Source: an uncultured beta proteobacterium (lineage in GTDB: Bacteria > Pseudomonadota > Gammaproteobacteria > Burkholderiales > Burkholderiaceae_C). Taken from it: DNA of 15,782 nucleotides. Shown here piece after piece: positions 14,799 through 15,782 of the stretch; position 1 is the first letter of the stretch; the number at the start of each line of letters is the position of its first letter. The stretch lies in NCBI GenBank assembly GCA_903886165.1, contig CAISLL010000240.1:1-15782 (forward strand). The letters run 5' to 3'. The notes under the pieces are model-generated. The model searched no databases and was not told the origin of the DNA. It was given only the letters and a program-made list of their open reading frames with translations. Position numbers and translations under genes: made by a program.

Positions 14799-15779
14799 AT
14801 GCTCGCCCGCCTGCTCCGCTTCACCTACCTTGTCCAATTTCTAACCGGTAGCCTCCTAGGCGTGTGGGGTCTGGCCAAATGGATACCAAATTGGGATGCC
14901 ACATCCATCGCGCTGATTGTCTTTGCCGGCCTTGGCTGGATTGTGTTCTGGCAAGCGGTTGTCATTGGCATGACCATGTTCCGATCACGTGCTGCCGGGC
15001 CGCTGGGCCCGTGGTTGCAGGCGATGTGGGGTGAATTCATCGCGGCCTTGCTGATCTTTGGTCTGCGCATGCCCTGGACCACGTCCAATCCCGGCATCTT
15101 GATGGCCACTGATTTGCCCCCGTCTGGCCAAAACGCTCTGCCAGTCTTGCTGGTGCATGGTTTTCTGTCTAATCACCGGGTATGGGACAAAGTGGTCCTG
15201 GCTCTGCGCGAGGCTGGTCACACAGTATTGAGTGTCGATCTGGAGCCCCTCTTCACTTCAATCGACGACTACGCACCCCAGATTGAGCGTGCGGTTGCCA
15301 GCTTGAGCGCTGCAACCGGTGCAACGAAGGTGGCGCTGTTAGGTCACAGCATGGGTGGCCTGGTCATTCGTGCCTGGTTGCGCGCACACGGCGCACAAAA
15401 AGCCGCAAAAATCATCACACTTGGCACACCGCACCTTGGCACTCAAGCCAGGCAGTGGCTAACCACACCCAATGGCGCGCAAACGAAATGGCAAAGTGCC
15501 TGGTTGTCTGAGCTCACCCATGCCGAGGCGCCTTCCACGCGCAATTTGATGCAGCTTGCGATCACCCGCCACGACAACATCGTGCACCCGCAGCGCCAGC
15601 AGGTGCTGGACGGAGCGGGTGTGACGGAATTCAGTGGAATGGGCCACCTGCAAATGTGCCTGAGCGACGAGGTGATCACCTGGCTGCGGAGTCAGCTTGC
15701 GGCACCAGACGTTAACATTAACATTGAACAAAACAAACTGCATTCGCGGCAAATCCCAACACGAAAGCCCACAACATGA
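14799..15779 (+). CDS. Membrane-anchored alpha/beta hydrolase, lipase/esterase-like
   Basis: A 326-residue protein with an N-terminal membrane region (hydrophobic segments at about 8-24, 36-58 and 79-90) followed by an alpha/beta hydrolase domain from about 114. The oxyanion-hole motif LLVHGF is at 117-122, the nucleophile elbow GHSMGG places Ser184, and TRHDNIVHP supplies the likely acid Asp259. GMGHLQM supplies His283. ITLGTPHLG (206-214) is typical of triacylglycerol lipase and EstA-type enzymes. The active domain may face either side of the membrane. The ATG at 14799 has AGGA 8 nt upstream; an earlier in-frame start would add 22 residues without hydrophobic character. The stop TGA at 15777 overlaps an ATG at 15776, which probably starts a coupled gene beyond the window. 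The substrate is unknown. Confidence 0.9.
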   Translation: MLARLLRFTYLVQFLTGSLLGVWGLAKWIPNWDATSIALIVFAGLGWIVFWQAVVIGMTMFRSRAAGPLGPWLQAMWGEFIAALLIFGLRMPWTTSNPGILMATDLPPSGQNALPVLLVHGFLSNHRVWDKVVLALREAGHTVLSVDLEPLFTSIDDYAPQIERAVASLSAATGATKVALLGHSMGGLVIRAWLRAHGAQKAAKIITLGTPHLGTQARQWLTTPNGAQTKWQSAWLSELTHAEAPSTRNLMQLAITRHDNIVHPQRQQVLDGAGVTEFSGMGHLQMCLSDEVITWLRSQLAAPDVNINIEQNKLHSRQIPTRKPTT

Positions 15780-15782
15780 CAA

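Overview
The window is GC-rich, densely coded bacterial DNA. HrpA, the two NarL-type two-component pairs, the YliI-type dehydrogenase and the codon use all look like Burkholderiales, most likely Comamonadaceae (Rhodoferax/Polaromonas-like). This placement is an inference from protein style and from one short repeat inside hrpA that resembles a repeat I remember from that family. No tRNA, rRNA, CRISPR array or insertion sequence was seen.

Left edge (1-1633): the N-terminal part of a class A FAD monooxygenase runs off the left end on the minus strand. It is divergent from an exported PQQ-type aldose sugar dehydrogenase on the plus strand.

Centre left (1654-7271, all minus strand, transcribed right to left): a soluble PAS/HisKA_3 kinase overlaps its NarL-type response regulator by 4 nt. 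Next come an FNR-family regulator without the iron-sulfur cysteine cluster, a universal stress protein 5 nt behind it, a truncated CheB methylesterase domain, and a triple-PAS diguanylate cyclase. The order kinase, regulator, cluster-less FNR-like factor and Usp resembles the FixLJ-FixK oxygen cascade. The cyclase at the end of the run could couple such a response to c-di-GMP.

Centre (7272-7921): a control region with five TTGAC/GTCAA half-sites, then the C-terminal remnant of a SagB-type nitroreductase on the plus strand.

Centre right (7922-10574): a second NarL-type pair, this time with a membrane-bound sensor, overlapping by 8 nt on the minus strand. A repeat-rich intergenic region separates it from a divergent gene for a small exported Asp/Gly/Arg-rich protein with an internal 35-residue duplication. 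That gene has three perfect 8-bp tandem repeats just upstream of its ribosome binding site. I recognise no family for it, and with its sensor neighbour it is the best candidate here for something undescribed.

Right (10597-15782): a strong hairpin lies between the small gene and hrpA, a full-length DEAH-box helicase on the minus strand whose C-terminal half carries an AT-rich in-frame insert. Divergent from hrpA is a membrane-anchored alpha/beta hydrolase whose stop codon overlaps an ATG that probably starts the next gene.

Two gene remnants (cheB and the SagB-type fragment) beside signalling operons suggest past deletions in this segment.
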